From NCBI RefSeq assembly GCF_024707505.1, contig NZ_CP102604.1, forward strand, positions 1,922,001 through 1,986,000: a DNA stretch of 64,000 nt, given 5' to 3'. The stretch is from Pantoea sp. SOD02 (GTDB taxonomy: Bacteria; Pseudomonadota; Gammaproteobacteria; Enterobacterales; Enterobacteriaceae). Of this stretch, positions 43,892 to 53,080 are shown in pieces. A model generated the notes under the pieces. That model was not told where the DNA came from and made no database searches. It was given only the letters and a program-made list of their open reading frames with translations. Position numbers and translations under genes: made by a program. The stretch's first letter is position 1. The number at the start of each line of letters is the position of its first letter.

Positions 43892-45196
43892 ATGAACCGC
43901 AGTTTAAATCCAGGGATAACCGCCGCTGGCACCAAACGCACCTTCCGCCATTTGCGCTGGTGGGTGCTGGTGCTGTTCTTAGCCGGCGTGACGGTCAATT
44001 ACATCACGCGTAACTCGTTAGGGCTGCTGGCCCCAGAGCTCAAAGACAGCCTTAACATCACCACCGAGCAATATTCCTACATCGTCGGTGCCTTCCAGCT
44101 GGCCTATACGTTCTTCCAACCGATTTGTGGCTGGTTGATTGATGTGATTGGCCTGAAAGTAGGCTTCCTGATCTGCGCCTCGGTGTGGGCCATTGCCTGT
44201 TTATTCCATGCTGGAGCGGGCAGTTGGCTGCATCTGGCGATTCTGCGTTTTGTTATGGGCAGCGCAGAAGCCGCTGCCACGCCAGCCAACGCCAAAGTAA
44301 TTGGTGAATGGTTCCCGAAAAAAGAGCGTCCTATCGCCGCGGGTTGGGCGGGTGTCGGATTCTCCCTCGGCGCTATGCTGGCACCGCCGATTATCTACTT
44401 TGCCCATGCGGCGTTTGGCGGCTGGCAGGGCGCATTCCTGTTCACCGGCGCGCTGGCACTGGGTTGGGTGTTGCTGTGGTGGTGGCTGTATCGCGATCCC
44501 GATCAGCACCCTAATTTGTCGAAATCCGAACTGGATTTCATCCGCCAGGACAACGAACCACCGGCAGTGAAACTGCCATTCTTTACCGCGTTGAAAACCG
44601 TATCGAAGAACAAGCGTTTCTACGGCATTGCCATTCCGGCATTCATGGCCGAACCGGCGTGGGGCGTACTGAGTTTCTGGGTGCCGCTCTATCTGGCAAA
44701 AGAGCTCGGCATGGATCTGAAACAGATCGTCATGTTCGCCTGGCTGCCGTTCCTCGCCGCCGACCTCGGCAGCGCCGCCAGCGGCTATTTGACGCGCCTT
44801 TACACCAAAATTTTTGGCTTCACCCAGGTGAACTCGGTAGTCGCCAGTTCAGTTACCGGCGCGTTCCTGATGCTGTCTCTGGCCGCAGTGGCGATGACCA
44901 AAGATCCGTATATGGCGATTGCGTTGATCTCAATTGGTGGCTTCGGTCATCAGATCATCTCCTGCATGCTGAGCGCGCTGGTGGTAGAGAAGTTTGATAA
45001 AGGCCAGATGGCCACCGTCAACGGCATGCGCGGCTCGTTCGCGTGGATTTCCAGCTTCCTGTTCTCACTGCTGATCGGCGTTACCGCCGACACCATTGGA
45101 TTTAATCCGCTGTTTGTCGCCATGGGCTTCTTCGACCTGATTGGCGCCATATTCCTGATTGCTTTTATTGCTGAACGTCGCGCACAGCGCGCATGA
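43892..45196 (+). CDS. exuT: ExuT-type hexuronate MFS transporter
   Basis: 434 residues with 12 predicted helices of the anion:cation symporter (ACS) group. It shows the early NYITRNSLGLLAPELKD block, GEWFPKKERPIAAG in the loop after helix 4 and MRGSFAWISSFLFSLLIG late. The ATG at 43892 follows CGGAGAATCAG; 37 upstream residues in the open frame are not transporter-like. It is divergent from uxuA, shares UxuR boxes and is followed after 14 bp by the GH31 gene. Confidence 0.9.
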   Translation: MNRSLNPGITAAGTKRTFRHLRWWVLVLFLAGVTVNYITRNSLGLLAPELKDSLNITTEQYSYIVGAFQLAYTFFQPICGWLIDVIGLKVGFLICASVWAIACLFHAGAGSWLHLAILRFVMGSAEAAATPANAKVIGEWFPKKERPIAAGWAGVGFSLGAMLAPPIIYFAHAAFGGWQGAFLFTGALALGWVLLWWWLYRDPDQHPNLSKSELDFIRQDNEPPAVKLPFFTALKTVSKNKRFYGIAIPAFMAEPAWGVLSFWVPLYLAKELGMDLKQIVMFAWLPFLAADLGSAASGYLTRLYTKIFGFTQVNSVVASSVTGAFLMLSLAAVAMTKDPYMAIALISIGGFGHQIISCMLSALVVEKFDKGQMATVNGMRGSFAWISSFLFSLLIGVTADTIGFNPLFVAMGFFDLIGAIFLIAFIAERRAQRA

Positions 45197-45210
45197 AAAA
45201 GTAGGTAACG

Positions 45211-47604
45211 ATGAAAACGTTAAAAAATTGGTCATTAGCCGGTTCCGATGCGCACCACGTGGCGTTAACCGTCGACGGCAAACACACGCTGTGTCTGTAT
45301 GTGCTGGAAACGGGCATGTTCCGCGTGGTGATTAAACGTCAGGGCGCGTATAGCCTTGACCGCACCTGGAGCATCGCGCCTGAAAGCGATGTGCCGTGGG
45401 AAGGGCGTCAGCGCGACAGCTTGGCCGGCTTCGCCTTGCCATCGTTCACGCTGGAAGAAGAGGGCGACACGCTGGTGGTCGCCACCGATAAGCTGCGGGT
45501 GATCGTGCATCAACCGCTGGCGCTGGAGTGGCAATATTGCGACAGCCACGGCGCATGGCAGTTGCTGACCTGTGACCGTCCAACCAGCGCTTATCAAATC
45601 AACGCGCACGGCGATGGCGTGGCGCACTATCAGTGCCGCATGAACGACGATCGTTATTACGGCCTCGGCGAGAAAAGCGGCGATTTGCAGCGTAACGGTC
45701 AGCGCTACGAGATGCGTAACCTTGACGCGATGGGCTACAACGCCGCCGCGACCGATCCGCTGTACAAGCATGTGCCGTTTACCATCACGCGCCGCACCGA
45801 CGTCAGCTTTGGTCTCTATTACGATAACCTCAGCAGCAGCTGGTTTGATCTCGGTAATGAGCTCGATAACTATCACAAGCCGTATCGCCGCTGGCAGGCT
45901 GAAAGCGGTGATATCGACTATTACCTGTTTGTCGGTGACAAGGTGCTGGATATCACCAAAGCCTTTGTGCGTCTGACCGGTAAAACGCTGTTCGGCCCGA
46001 AATGGAGCCTTGGCTACAGCGGTTCAACCATGCATTACACCGATGCGCCGGACGCGCAAAATCAGCTGATGAACTTCATCCGCCTGTGTGAAGAACACGA
46101 TATTCCGTGCGATTCGTTCCAGCTCTCGTCCGGTTACACCTCGATTAACAACAAGCGCTACGTGTTCAACTGGAACTACGACAAAGTGCCGCAGCCGGAA
46201 GTGATGAGCCAGGCGTTTCACGACGCGGGCTTGCGCCTTGCCGCTAATATCAAACCGTGCCTGTTGCAGGATCATCCGCGTTACAACGAAGTGGCGGAAC
46301 AAGGCCTGTTTATTCGTGACTCGGAAGAGGATGCGCCCGAGCGTTCGGTGTTCTGGGATGATGAAGGTTCACATCTCGATTTTACCCATCCGCAAGCCGT
46401 TGTCTGGTGGCAGGAAAACGTCACGAAACAGCTGCTGGAAAAGGGCATCGATTCCACCTGGAACGATAACAACGAATATGAAGTGTGGGATGGCGAAGCG
46501 CGCTGCCATGGTTTCGGCACGCCGATTGCCATCAAGCACATTCGCCCGGTGATGCCGCTGCTGATGATGCGCGCCTCCATGGAAGCGCAGCAGCGCTTCG
46601 CGCCAGAAAAGCGTCCGTTCCTGATTTCCCGTTCGGGCTGCGCCGGGATGCAGCGCTACGTGCAAACCTGGAGTGGCGATAACCGCACCAACTGGACCAC
46701 GCTGCGCTACAACATCCGCATGGGATTGGGCATGAGCCTGTCCGGTTTGTACAACGTGGGACATGATGTGGGTGGCTTCTCTGGCGATAAGCCAGATGCA
46801 GAACTATTTGTGCGCTGGGTACAGAACGGTGTGATGCATCCGCGTTTCACTATTCACTCGTGGAATGACGATCACACCGTCAATGAACCCTGGATGTATC
46901 CGGCGGCCACGCCAGCGATCCGCGCCGCAATTGAGCTGCGTTATCGTCTGCTGCCTTATCTCTATACGCTGCTGTGGCAGGCGCATGCTGACGATGAACC
47001 GATGCTGCGTCCGACTTTCCTCGATCATGAACAGGATACGCAGACGTTCGCCGAGTGTGATGAGTTTATGCTGGGCCGCGATCTGCTGGTGGCCAGCGTG
47101 GTTGAGCCCGGTCAGCGCGAACGTCGCCTGTGGCTGCCTGACAACCAAACCGGCTGGTATGACTTTGCCACTCAGCAATGGTACAGCGGCGGTCAATGGA
47201 TCACGCTGGCAGCACCGCTGGAAACCCAGCCGATGCTGGTGCGTGCCGGTGCGGGCTTACCGCTCAGCGAGCGCCTGCGTCATGTTGATGCTAAAACTGA
47301 CGATCGCCGCACCTTGCAGCTGTTCCCGCTCAAAGGCAAAGGCGTCAGCCACGGTGTGCTGTTTGAGGATGATGGTGAAAGCTGGGGTTATCAGCAGGGC
47401 AATGCGCTGTGGCTCAACTGGGAAATGCGCAGTGATGCTGAGGCAATCCACCTTAACTTCCAGCGCAAAGGCAGCTTCCAGCCAGCCTGGCAAACGCTGA
47501 ACGTTACGTTGCCGCCGGGTGAACAGCGTCAGTTGTTTATTGATGGCGTAGCGGTGGATAAGGCGCAGGCAGAAGCGGTGTTGGCAGATATTGCTGCGGC
47601 GTAA
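45211..47604 (+). CDS. glycoside hydrolase family 31 alpha-glycosidase
   Basis: 797 residues: N-terminal beta-sandwich with YYGLGEKSGDLQRNGQRYEM, catalytic barrel and C-terminal beta domains. The nucleophile Asp is in IDSTWNDNNEYE and the acid/base Asp in TWSGDNRTNW, both intact. Typical activities are alpha-glucosidase or alpha-xylosidase. No signal peptide is present, so it acts in the cytoplasm on an imported glycoside. Because it is in an apparent operon with a hexuronate transporter, the substrate may be an alpha-glycoside that contains a uronic acid (inference). Confidence 0.92.
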   Translation: MKTLKNWSLAGSDAHHVALTVDGKHTLCLYVLETGMFRVVIKRQGAYSLDRTWSIAPESDVPWEGRQRDSLAGFALPSFTLEEEGDTLVVATDKLRVIVHQPLALEWQYCDSHGAWQLLTCDRPTSAYQINAHGDGVAHYQCRMNDDRYYGLGEKSGDLQRNGQRYEMRNLDAMGYNAAATDPLYKHVPFTITRRTDVSFGLYYDNLSSSWFDLGNELDNYHKPYRRWQAESGDIDYYLFVGDKVLDITKAFVRLTGKTLFGPKWSLGYSGSTMHYTDAPDAQNQLMNFIRLCEEHDIPCDSFQLSSGYTSINNKRYVFNWNYDKVPQPEVMSQAFHDAGLRLAANIKPCLLQDHPRYNEVAEQGLFIRDSEEDAPERSVFWDDEGSHLDFTHPQAVVWWQENVTKQLLEKGIDSTWNDNNEYEVWDGEARCHGFGTPIAIKHIRPVMPLLMMRASMEAQQRFAPEKRPFLISRSGCAGMQRYVQTWSGDNRTNWTTLRYNIRMGLGMSLSGLYNVGHDVGGFSGDKPDAELFVRWVQNGVMHPRFTIHSWNDDHTVNEPWMYPAATPAIRAAIELRYRLLPYLYTLLWQAHADDEPMLRPTFLDHEQDTQTFAECDEFMLGRDLLVASVVEPGQRERRLWLPDNQTGWYDFATQQWYSGGQWITLAAPLETQPMLVRAGAGLPLSERLRHVDAKTDDRRTLQLFPLKGKGVSHGVLFEDDGESWGYQQGNALWLNWEMRSDAEAIHLNFQRKGSFQPAWQTLNVTLPPGEQRQLFIDGVAVDKAQAEAVLADIAAA

Positions 47605-47615
47605 TCTTTGTTATG

Positions 47616-47678
47616 GGTCGCCATGAATGGCGGCCCTACATCGATGTTGTATTCGCAGGGTGCACATTAATGCGCACC
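47616..47678. repeat. two diverged palindromic repeat units
   Basis: Units at 47616-47639 (GTCGCCAT type) and 47655-47678 (GTGCACAT/ATGCGCAC type, with a GCAGGG end), between the GH31 and Nudix genes. Confidence 0.8.
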
Positions 47679-47696
47679 TGGAATAAAGCCGATAGA

Positions 47697-48242
47697 TCAG
47701 TCGATTAACCTTTTCGCACGCGCCAATAGAAACGCGGTCACCGACGTTGCGTCGGTGATCTTTCCTGCCAGAATCAGTTCAAGAAACGCATCGATTTTAA
47801 TTTTTTTCGCGGTTAATCCAATCTCTTCTGCATCCAGATTTTGTCCCTGATAGCTCAGGTTGCGCGCCAGGTAAATGTGATAGCCCTGTGCGGAGTAACC
47901 TTGCGCTAATTTTTGATAACCCACGTGTTCAAGCTGCCCGGCAATGAGCCCGGTTTCTTCTAGTAGCTCGCCAGCGGCAAGATCTTCAGGCGCGGCATCG
48001 GGCGCAAGTTCCCAGCTTCCCTGTGGCAGTTCAATAGTGCGTTCACCCAGCGGATAACGGAACTGTTCAACCACGTAAATGTAGTCATCCTCGACTGGCA
48101 AAATCACCACAAAATCATTCTTCTCAATCACCGAATAGATGCCTTCGCTGCCATCGGCGCGCTGGATTTTGTCCTCTTTCAAGGTTAACCAGCGGTTACG
48201 GTAAATCTCAGTTGAAGCAAGCGTATGGATTTCAGGTTTCAC
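47697..48242 (-). CDS. Nudix hydrolase, ADP-sugar/GDP-sugar type
   Basis: 181 residues from the GTG at 48242, which has GGAGG six bases upstream; the open frame further upstream has a non-family hydrophobic start. The Nudix region is PQGSWELAPDAAPEDLAAGE followed by LLEETGL, close to the box but with Gly replacing the usual Arg and a two-residue longer loop, as seen in the ADP-ribose/GDP-mannose pyrophosphatase branch. The likely role is hydrolysis of a nucleoside diphosphate sugar. Confidence 0.82.
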   Translation of the reverse strand: MKPEIHTLASTEIYRNRWLTLKEDKIQRADGSEGIYSVIEKNDFVVILPVEDDYIYVVEQFRYPLGERTIELPQGSWELAPDAAPEDLAAGELLEETGLIAGQLEHVGYQKLAQGYSAQGYHIYLARNLSYQGQNLDAEEIGLTAKKIKIDAFLELILAGKITDATSVTAFLLARAKRLID

Positions 48243-48310
48243 TGTTGGCCTCCGTGATCTCAATAAGTGAATAACTATAACCACGATCGCCGTTAGCTTT
48301 TTCTGAATTC

Positions 48311-48457
48311 TCACGCCATCGCCTGTTTCAGGGCATTCAGAAAGACCGTGACGCGCGTTGGCAAATGGCGAGCGGTGGGAAACAGCGCCCAGACGCCGAG
48401 CAGCTGCGGTTGCGCATCTCGCAAGGCAATCTCAATAGCACGCGCGGATTCCAGCTC
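48311..48457 (-). pseudogene. C-terminal remnant of a LysR regulator
   Basis: Reading leftward, the last ~48 residues of a LysR protein are intact (GVWALFPTARHLPTRVTVFL, then NALKQAMA and TGA at 48311-48313). The N-terminal three quarters are missing and the text changes at about 48457 into an oxidoreductase tail on the opposite strand. Confidence 0.8.
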
Positions 48458-48617
48458 GGCGGCGCTGGAGCAGGGCGCGGATTATGTATCGATTGGCAAA
48501 AGCGCACTGGCGAATCCCGACTGGCCGATGCGGATTCGTGATGCTGTAGAACTGCGCGTCTTTGATAAAAACCTGTTAGCGCCGTCTGCGGATGTGAAAA
48601 ACTGCGAGTTGGTGTAA
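48458..48617 (+). pseudogene. C-terminal remnant of an old-yellow-enzyme oxidoreductase
   Basis: About 52 residues (ALEQGADYVSIGKSALANPD then WPMRIRDAVELRVFDKNLLA) match the C-terminal end of NADH:flavin oxidoreductases, including the phosphate-binding IGKSALANPDW. No start remains. It joins directly to the LysR remnant, as expected if one deletion removed the divergent 5' halves of both genes. Confidence 0.8.
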
Positions 48618-48681
48618 CGTCTGGCAAAAGTGCTGATTAAGCGTAATTTTTGATTCAAGCATTAATTTGCATATGTATGCA

Positions 48682-48749
48682 GGTGCGCATGAATGCGCAC
48701 CCTACGAAAAACGCGGCAACCTTTTGTACGGTCGCCATTTATGGCGACC
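48682..48749. repeat. pair of palindromic repeat units
   Basis: Units at 48682-48705 (GTGCGCAT type) and 48726-48749 (GTCGCCAT type, with a GTACGG end), between the remnants and the next gene. Confidence 0.85.
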
Positions 48750-48755
48750 GTATGG

Positions 48756-49658
48756 TTAATGTGCGAAGGCCCACGTCAATTTGCCGTCATCGGAGATCAG
48801 CTTTTCCAGCTTCTTCTCGTTCACTTTCTTGCGTGCGCCTAACCGATCCGCCGTCAGCGGGCCGCTATCGCTGTGCGCAATTACCATGTCTTTTGGCACG
48901 CTGGTCATCTTCTCAGCGATGATTTCCAGCGCTTTGGCGTAACCGCCGCGATTGTTGAGATCAAAGTTCTTCAGTGGGAGCTGAGTTTCCAGCCATTTGC
49001 CCCAGTAGAATTCGAGGAACGGCGGCGGATTTTGCTCTTTATCAAAGCCAATATCGCGCACGAAATAGACCAGCGAGCGATATTCATCATTCTGCATGTG
49101 CTGGCGGCCCAGCTCTTTCGGCAGCGCATCCGGTTTAATTTTGCCGGATGGCGTGTCCAGCCACACCAGATGTGCCGCTTCCATTTTTTGCCAGAAGGCG
49201 GACATGGTTTTCAGACTGCGGAAGTCGTTGGTAATGCGTACCTGCACCGGCGTGTTGAGACCGGCGATATCGGCGAAATTACTGAAAGTATGATGACCAT
49301 CGGTAAGGTACAGCACATTATCCGGTGCAATCACCGCCGTTTTCATCGGGCCAGGTTCGCTGCCGACCGGCGCTTTACAACTGAAGCTGCTGGGCTGCGA
49401 GAGACGTGATTTACTATCAAATTTATCGACGCCTTTCTGACCCATGCTTTCGCAATAATCATCAAACAGCTTTTTCGGTTCGGCTTCATAACGATGTTGT
49501 TTGTAATCCAGCTGACGATAGCCAATCGCGGCCTGCGTCGGATGGAGTTGCGCTAACTGCACTTGCACAATATCACCGGCTTTAATGTCGGCGGGCAGCG
49601 CGGCAGATGCCTGTCCGGCTGACCACAACAGCGCCAGTATTGACCACGGTGTTCTCAT
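48756..49658 (-). CDS. secreted ParB/sulfiredoxin-like domain protein
   Basis: 300 residues with a clear Sec signal peptide (ILALLWSAGQASA). The mature protein has a ParB/Srx-type start (IVQVQLAQLHPTQAAIGYRQ) and a core LYLTDGHHTFSNF where ParB-like nucleases show a GxxR/H motif. Such domains bind nucleotides or cut nucleic acid in the cytoplasm, so an exported version is unusual. There are no partner genes. Function unknown. Confidence 0.75.
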   Translation of the reverse strand: MRTPWSILALLWSAGQASAALPADIKAGDIVQVQLAQLHPTQAAIGYRQLDYKQHRYEAEPKKLFDDYCESMGQKGVDKFDSKSRLSQPSSFSCKAPVGSEPGPMKTAVIAPDNVLYLTDGHHTFSNFADIAGLNTPVQVRITNDFRSLKTMSAFWQKMEAAHLVWLDTPSGKIKPDALPKELGRQHMQNDEYRSLVYFVRDIGFDKEQNPPPFLEFYWGKWLETQLPLKNFDLNNRGGYAKALEIIAEKMTSVPKDMVIAHSDSGPLTADRLGARKKVNEKKLEKLISDDGKLTWAFAH

Positions 49659-49790
49659 TCCCTTTCCTCAAATCGCCCATTGCAGATGCGCACAATAGCA
49701 TTTCTGTCATCTTGTCGCTGTAGCGTGATGGCTCGCGGTTGCCCAGTCGCAACCGCTTATCCAGACATCTGACCACACGGAGCTTTGATT

Positions 49791-50423
49791 ATGGCACTCG
49801 CTGCTGTGCAACCGGCAAAACTGCAACACACCGTTATCGATCCCAGCGTGCGTATGCGCGAAACCCAGATTGGCGCGCAATGTGAAGTGCTGGCCGAAAC
49901 CTATATCGAATATAGCGAACTCGGCGATTTCTCCTATCTCGGTGAGCACTGCTGTGTCGCCGATGCGCAGATTGGGCGCTTTACCGCCATTGCCAATCAT
50001 GTGCGGATTGGCGCGCCCAATCATCCGATGGACCGCGCTTCGCAGCACCGTTTCACCTACTGCCCGGAATACTACGATGGGCAGGCGGAGCGCGATAATG
50101 GCTTCTTTGCCGAGCGACGCGCCGATCGCGTGATTATTGGTAATGACGTGTGGATTGGGCATGGCGTGATCGTTCTGCCGGGCGTAACGGTGGGGGATGG
50201 CGCGGTGCTGGCGGCCGGTGCGGTGGTGACGAAAGATGTACCGCCTTACACCATTGTCGGTGGCGTGCCAGCCAAAGTGATCCGTGCGCGTTTCGCTGCG
50301 GATATTGCCGCACAACTGCAGGCAATTGCCTGGTGGAACTGGCCGCTGGAGAAATTAATGACGAATCTGGCGGATTTCCAGTCATCCGATCTCCGCGCTT
50401 TCTGCCAGCGACACGGCAGCTAA
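49791..50423 (+). CDS. hexapeptide-repeat acetyltransferase (DapH/GlmU-related)
   Basis: 210 residues with a left-handed beta-helix built from hexapeptides ([58 protein letters not shown]) and the catalytic-type His in [17 protein letters not shown]. It resembles the acetyltransferases often found in phosphonate gene clusters, but no phn genes are here. The ATG at 49791 with CGGAG upstream is preferred over the TTG at 49785. Confidence 0.87.
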   Translation: MALAAVQPAKLQHTVIDPSVRMRETQIGAQCEVLAETYIEYSELGDFSYLGEHCCVADAQIGRFTAIANHVRIGAPNHPMDRASQHRFTYCPEYYDGQAERDNGFFAERRADRVIIGNDVWIGHGVIVLPGVTVGDGAVLAAGAVVTKDVPPYTIVGGVPAKVIRARFAADIAAQLQAIAWWNWPLEKLMTNLADFQSSDLRAFCQRHGS

Positions 50424-50460
50424 GCGCGCTGCAAGCGCCATTTGTCGTCGCAGCTAATAT

Positions 50461-50503
50461 CAAGTAAACTCAAAATACACTGTTTTTGAGATTGCTTGAG
50501 ATG
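50461..50503 (+). repeat. upstream copy of the fic-flanking 43-bp direct repeat
   Basis: 38 of 43 bases match 51811-51853. It contains an inner dyad CTCAAAA/TTTTTGAG and ends in the ATG of the fic gene, so it could be an operator over the promoter and start. Confidence 0.85.
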
Positions 50504-51799
50504 AAACTGCGTCGTCCGCCTGCTCAACTTATTGATTCGTTAAGTATCAGTGAGATTAATTCGCTCCTCGCTAGTCATGCCGAGTGGGATGAGCGCTATC
50601 TGCATTTCGATGAATTGTATCGTCGAGTCAGTGATGGCCAGATGCGTGAGAAACTGTGGAGCGCATTGAAATTCAAGCGCCGCAGCAGCGCGCAGCACTT
50701 TGTGATCGCCGATCAAACCGTGACCTGTAACCTCACGGCCAAAATCACGGCGGCGATGTCGGTGGTCGATCGTATGACCTTTGCGCGCAATGGCGAACCG
50801 ACGGATGAGGACGCGGCTTCTTACCTGATGTCTCAGCTGATCATGGAAGAGGCGATTTCCTCCAGTCAGTTGGAAGGCGCGGCGACAACCTCGCGGGTGG
50901 CGATGGAGTTGCTGGCGGTGGGGCGTGCACCGCGCAACGAAGATGAAAGCATGATCATGGGCAATTGGCGGTTAATGCAGCACATTGCCACGCTGGGTGA
51001 TGCGCCGTTAACACGCGCCGATATTCTGGAAATTCATCACATTGCCTGCGCTGGCATTAATGATGACAAATATCGGCCCGGCGCCGTGCGTGACAATAAC
51101 GATGTGTTTGTTGCCGGGCGGGATGGCGAAATCATTCATCAGCCGCCGGATTATCAGCGGCTGAATAGCCTGCTGGACGCGTTATGCGCCGAAGTTGCGT
51201 GGCTGGAGCAGCAGGGCACGCATCCGTTGCTGGTCGCCTGCGTAATGCACTTTGCCATCGGCTACATTCATCCCTTTAATGATGGCAACGGTCGCACCGC
51301 GCGCGGGCTGTTCTACCATCATCTGATTCGTCACGGTTATAGCGCATTCCGCTACATCTCTATTAGCAAGCTGTTGAAAGCCGCATCGGTAAAGTACGGC
51401 ATCTCCTATCTGTACAGCGAAACCGATGAGATGGATCTGACCTATTTCGTGCAGTTTCAGTGTGAAGTGGTGATGCGCGCGGTTAATGCATTCACCGAGC
51501 AAATCGCCACGCTGCACAAAGAGCGGGAGCGTCTGGTGACGTGGGTGGAAGAGAATATGACCTTAGCCAAAGGTGAGCTGGATATCATGGCAATCGCACT
51601 GAATGCGCCGGGTTCATTACTCAGTTCTGCCGGGATTAAATCGCGGCTCGGCATTGCGGATAACACCGCGCGTGCGCGCCTGAAAAATCTCACCGAACAG
51701 GGATTGTTGCGTCCACTCAAGGAGGGGAAAGGAACGGTGTATCAGGCGCCTGTTTCACTGCGCAAGCTGCAAGAGTGGCTGAAAAAGCGCGAAGGGTAA
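50501..51799 (+). CDS. Fic-domain protein with N-terminal inhibitory motif and winged helix
   Basis: 432 residues. The Fic core HPFNDGNGRTAR (257-268) is complete. The inhibitory motif SSQLEG (Ser121, Glu125, Gly126) matches the S-x3-E-G class II pattern, so activity is expected to be self-restrained. The C-terminus has a winged helix (GIKSRLGIADNTARARLKNLTEQGLL). The ATG at 50501 is the end of a 43-bp repeat whose second copy follows the gene. It shows no close similarity in layout to the Fic protein at 26310. Confidence 0.92.
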   Translation: MKLRRPPAQLIDSLSISEINSLLASHAEWDERYLHFDELYRRVSDGQMREKLWSALKFKRRSSAQHFVIADQTVTCNLTAKITAAMSVVDRMTFARNGEPTDEDAASYLMSQLIMEEAISSSQLEGAATTSRVAMELLAVGRAPRNEDESMIMGNWRLMQHIATLGDAPLTRADILEIHHIACAGINDDKYRPGAVRDNNDVFVAGRDGEIIHQPPDYQRLNSLLDALCAEVAWLEQQGTHPLLVACVMHFAIGYIHPFNDGNGRTARGLFYHHLIRHGYSAFRYISISKLLKAASVKYGISYLYSETDEMDLTYFVQFQCEVVMRAVNAFTEQIATLHKERERLVTWVEENMTLAKGELDIMAIALNAPGSLLSSAGIKSRLGIADNTARARLKNLTEQGLLRPLKEGKGTVYQAPVSLRKLQEWLKKREG

Positions 51800-51810
51800 C
51801 AACGTCATCG

Positions 51811-51853
51811 CAAGCAATCTCAAAATACCCTGTTTTTGCGATTGCTTGCGATG
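51811..51853 (+). repeat. downstream copy of the fic-flanking 43-bp direct repeat
   Basis: Carries a strong dyad, CAAGCAATC / GATTGCTTG with inner CAAAA/TTTTTG. It lies 11 bp after the fic stop and 4 bp before the stop of the convergent glycosyltransferase gene. Confidence 0.85.
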
Positions 51854-51857
51854 TGGA

Positions 51858-52826
51858 TTAGACCGGCGGATGCATCACCATCGCCGACAGCACCGCTTCC
51901 TGTGGCAGCCCGACATGCAACAAAATCTGCTGGCGATAGTGCTCATCGGCGTCGCGCGCATCGTCGCTGAGCAACACGCCAACTTCATTGACGTTCTTGC
52001 CAGCCACCTGCACCTTGTCACGCGCGGCACTACGCATCCATTCATACTCGATATCAATGTGGCCGGTATCAATACAGCGAATGCCATGCTGGCTGAGATC
52101 GTAAGCCAGCACCGTTGCGGTGGGGCCGAGCGACATCAGTACCATATCGTACTCGCGTGCGTGCGCCAGGACGGCGCTGTAGAGATCGTTGTAAACCGAG
52201 AAGGCGTTGCGATTGAGCGTGGTGATGCGCTTAATCTCCCGCGCGCCGCCGAGCAAATCGTTGCCGATGCCGAGACGCGTGCCGCTACCTTCCACAATTA
52301 ATATCTTTTTGTCACTGAACAGTTGCCTGAACTTATTAAACACACGAGCAGCCTGTTGCTTATCCTTATAATCATGATAGGGACGCGTAACTGAAGTATT
52401 ACCGTAGCGATAATCTTTCTTTAATAACGCTTCATAATGGCGGAAATAAAACGCTTTATGAAAAAACCAGAATAGGGCCGAACCAAAACGCATATTCGAG
52501 GTGCCGCGAAAAGCATCGGGCAAACACAATAAGCACGTATTCTTCGGCTGGCTTCCGCGACGTAATATCTCTTTAAGACGAATCGAGAGACGTTCATCGA
52601 AAGATTGAAAACCGATATTCTTGAACAAGGTCATTTCCAGTTCGCCGTCGCCATAGCGGCTTATGGAGAGCTTGTCGTTGTTGAGCAGCAGGTCAATGGT
52701 TTGTTCAGGCGACATCACCTGATATTGCCGGGCATGCGCGTTGGCAACCGGAAACTTAAAAGCAGCGTGTGTGAGTTTAAAAGGAAAACGTAATTTACGA
52801 TAAAAGAAATCTGCGCTAATCATCAT
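51858..52826 (-). CDS. GT-D fold glycosyltransferase (DUF1792/SP_1767 type)
   Basis: 322 residues. The N-terminal half shows the GT-D signature SISRYGDGE near residue 55, with the metal/nucleotide-binding DxE in GDGE, and the second half KKILIVEGSGTRLGIGNDLL and MVLMSLGPTATVLAYDLSQ, CIDTGHIDIEYEWM. Related enzymes extend glycans on serine-rich adhesins or surface polysaccharides. It is single, not in a polysaccharide cluster. The acceptor is unknown. Confidence 0.87.
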   Translation of the reverse strand: MMISADFFYRKLRFPFKLTHAAFKFPVANAHARQYQVMSPEQTIDLLLNNDKLSISRYGDGELEMTLFKNIGFQSFDERLSIRLKEILRRGSQPKNTCLLCLPDAFRGTSNMRFGSALFWFFHKAFYFRHYEALLKKDYRYGNTSVTRPYHDYKDKQQAARVFNKFRQLFSDKKILIVEGSGTRLGIGNDLLGGAREIKRITTLNRNAFSVYNDLYSAVLAHAREYDMVLMSLGPTATVLAYDLSQHGIRCIDTGHIDIEYEWMRSAARDKVQVAGKNVNEVGVLLSDDARDADEHYRQQILLHVGLPQEAVLSAMVMHPPV

Positions 52827-52865
52827 AACCTTCTTTTTTATAGCGGACTTGCCGCAGAGCAGTTA

Positions 52866-52881
52866 TGTGATTTATATCACG
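52866..52881. promoter_or_regulatory. CRP/FNR-like site upstream of the GT-D gene
   Basis: TGTGATTTATATCACG: one mismatch to CRP; the core TGAT-N4-ATCA also fits FNR. It is 40 bp before the start codon. Confidence 0.5.
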
Positions 52882-53004
52882 CTCAATCGGTGATAACAGG
52901 CTGAGGAAACTCTCAAAAAGGTATTGGGTCGTAATAGTTAATCAATTCAAAAAATCTTAAATAAAGACTACGGAAATGAAAATGTAATAAAAATGCGCTT
53001 ATTC

Positions 53005-53052
53005 GCACCGCTGCGATAATCGTTGCCAGGAATAATCGCAGCGGTGCTTTTA
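53005..53052. terminator. strong stem-loop after the monooxygenase gene
   Basis: A perfect 13-bp stem GCACCGCTGCGAT/ATCGCAGCGGTGC with a 17-base loop. TTTTAT follows on the plus strand; on the minus strand the T-rich tail is about ten bases away. Confidence 0.6.
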
Positions 53053-53080
53053 TAATCTATTAAGTTATTTCAATTAATGT

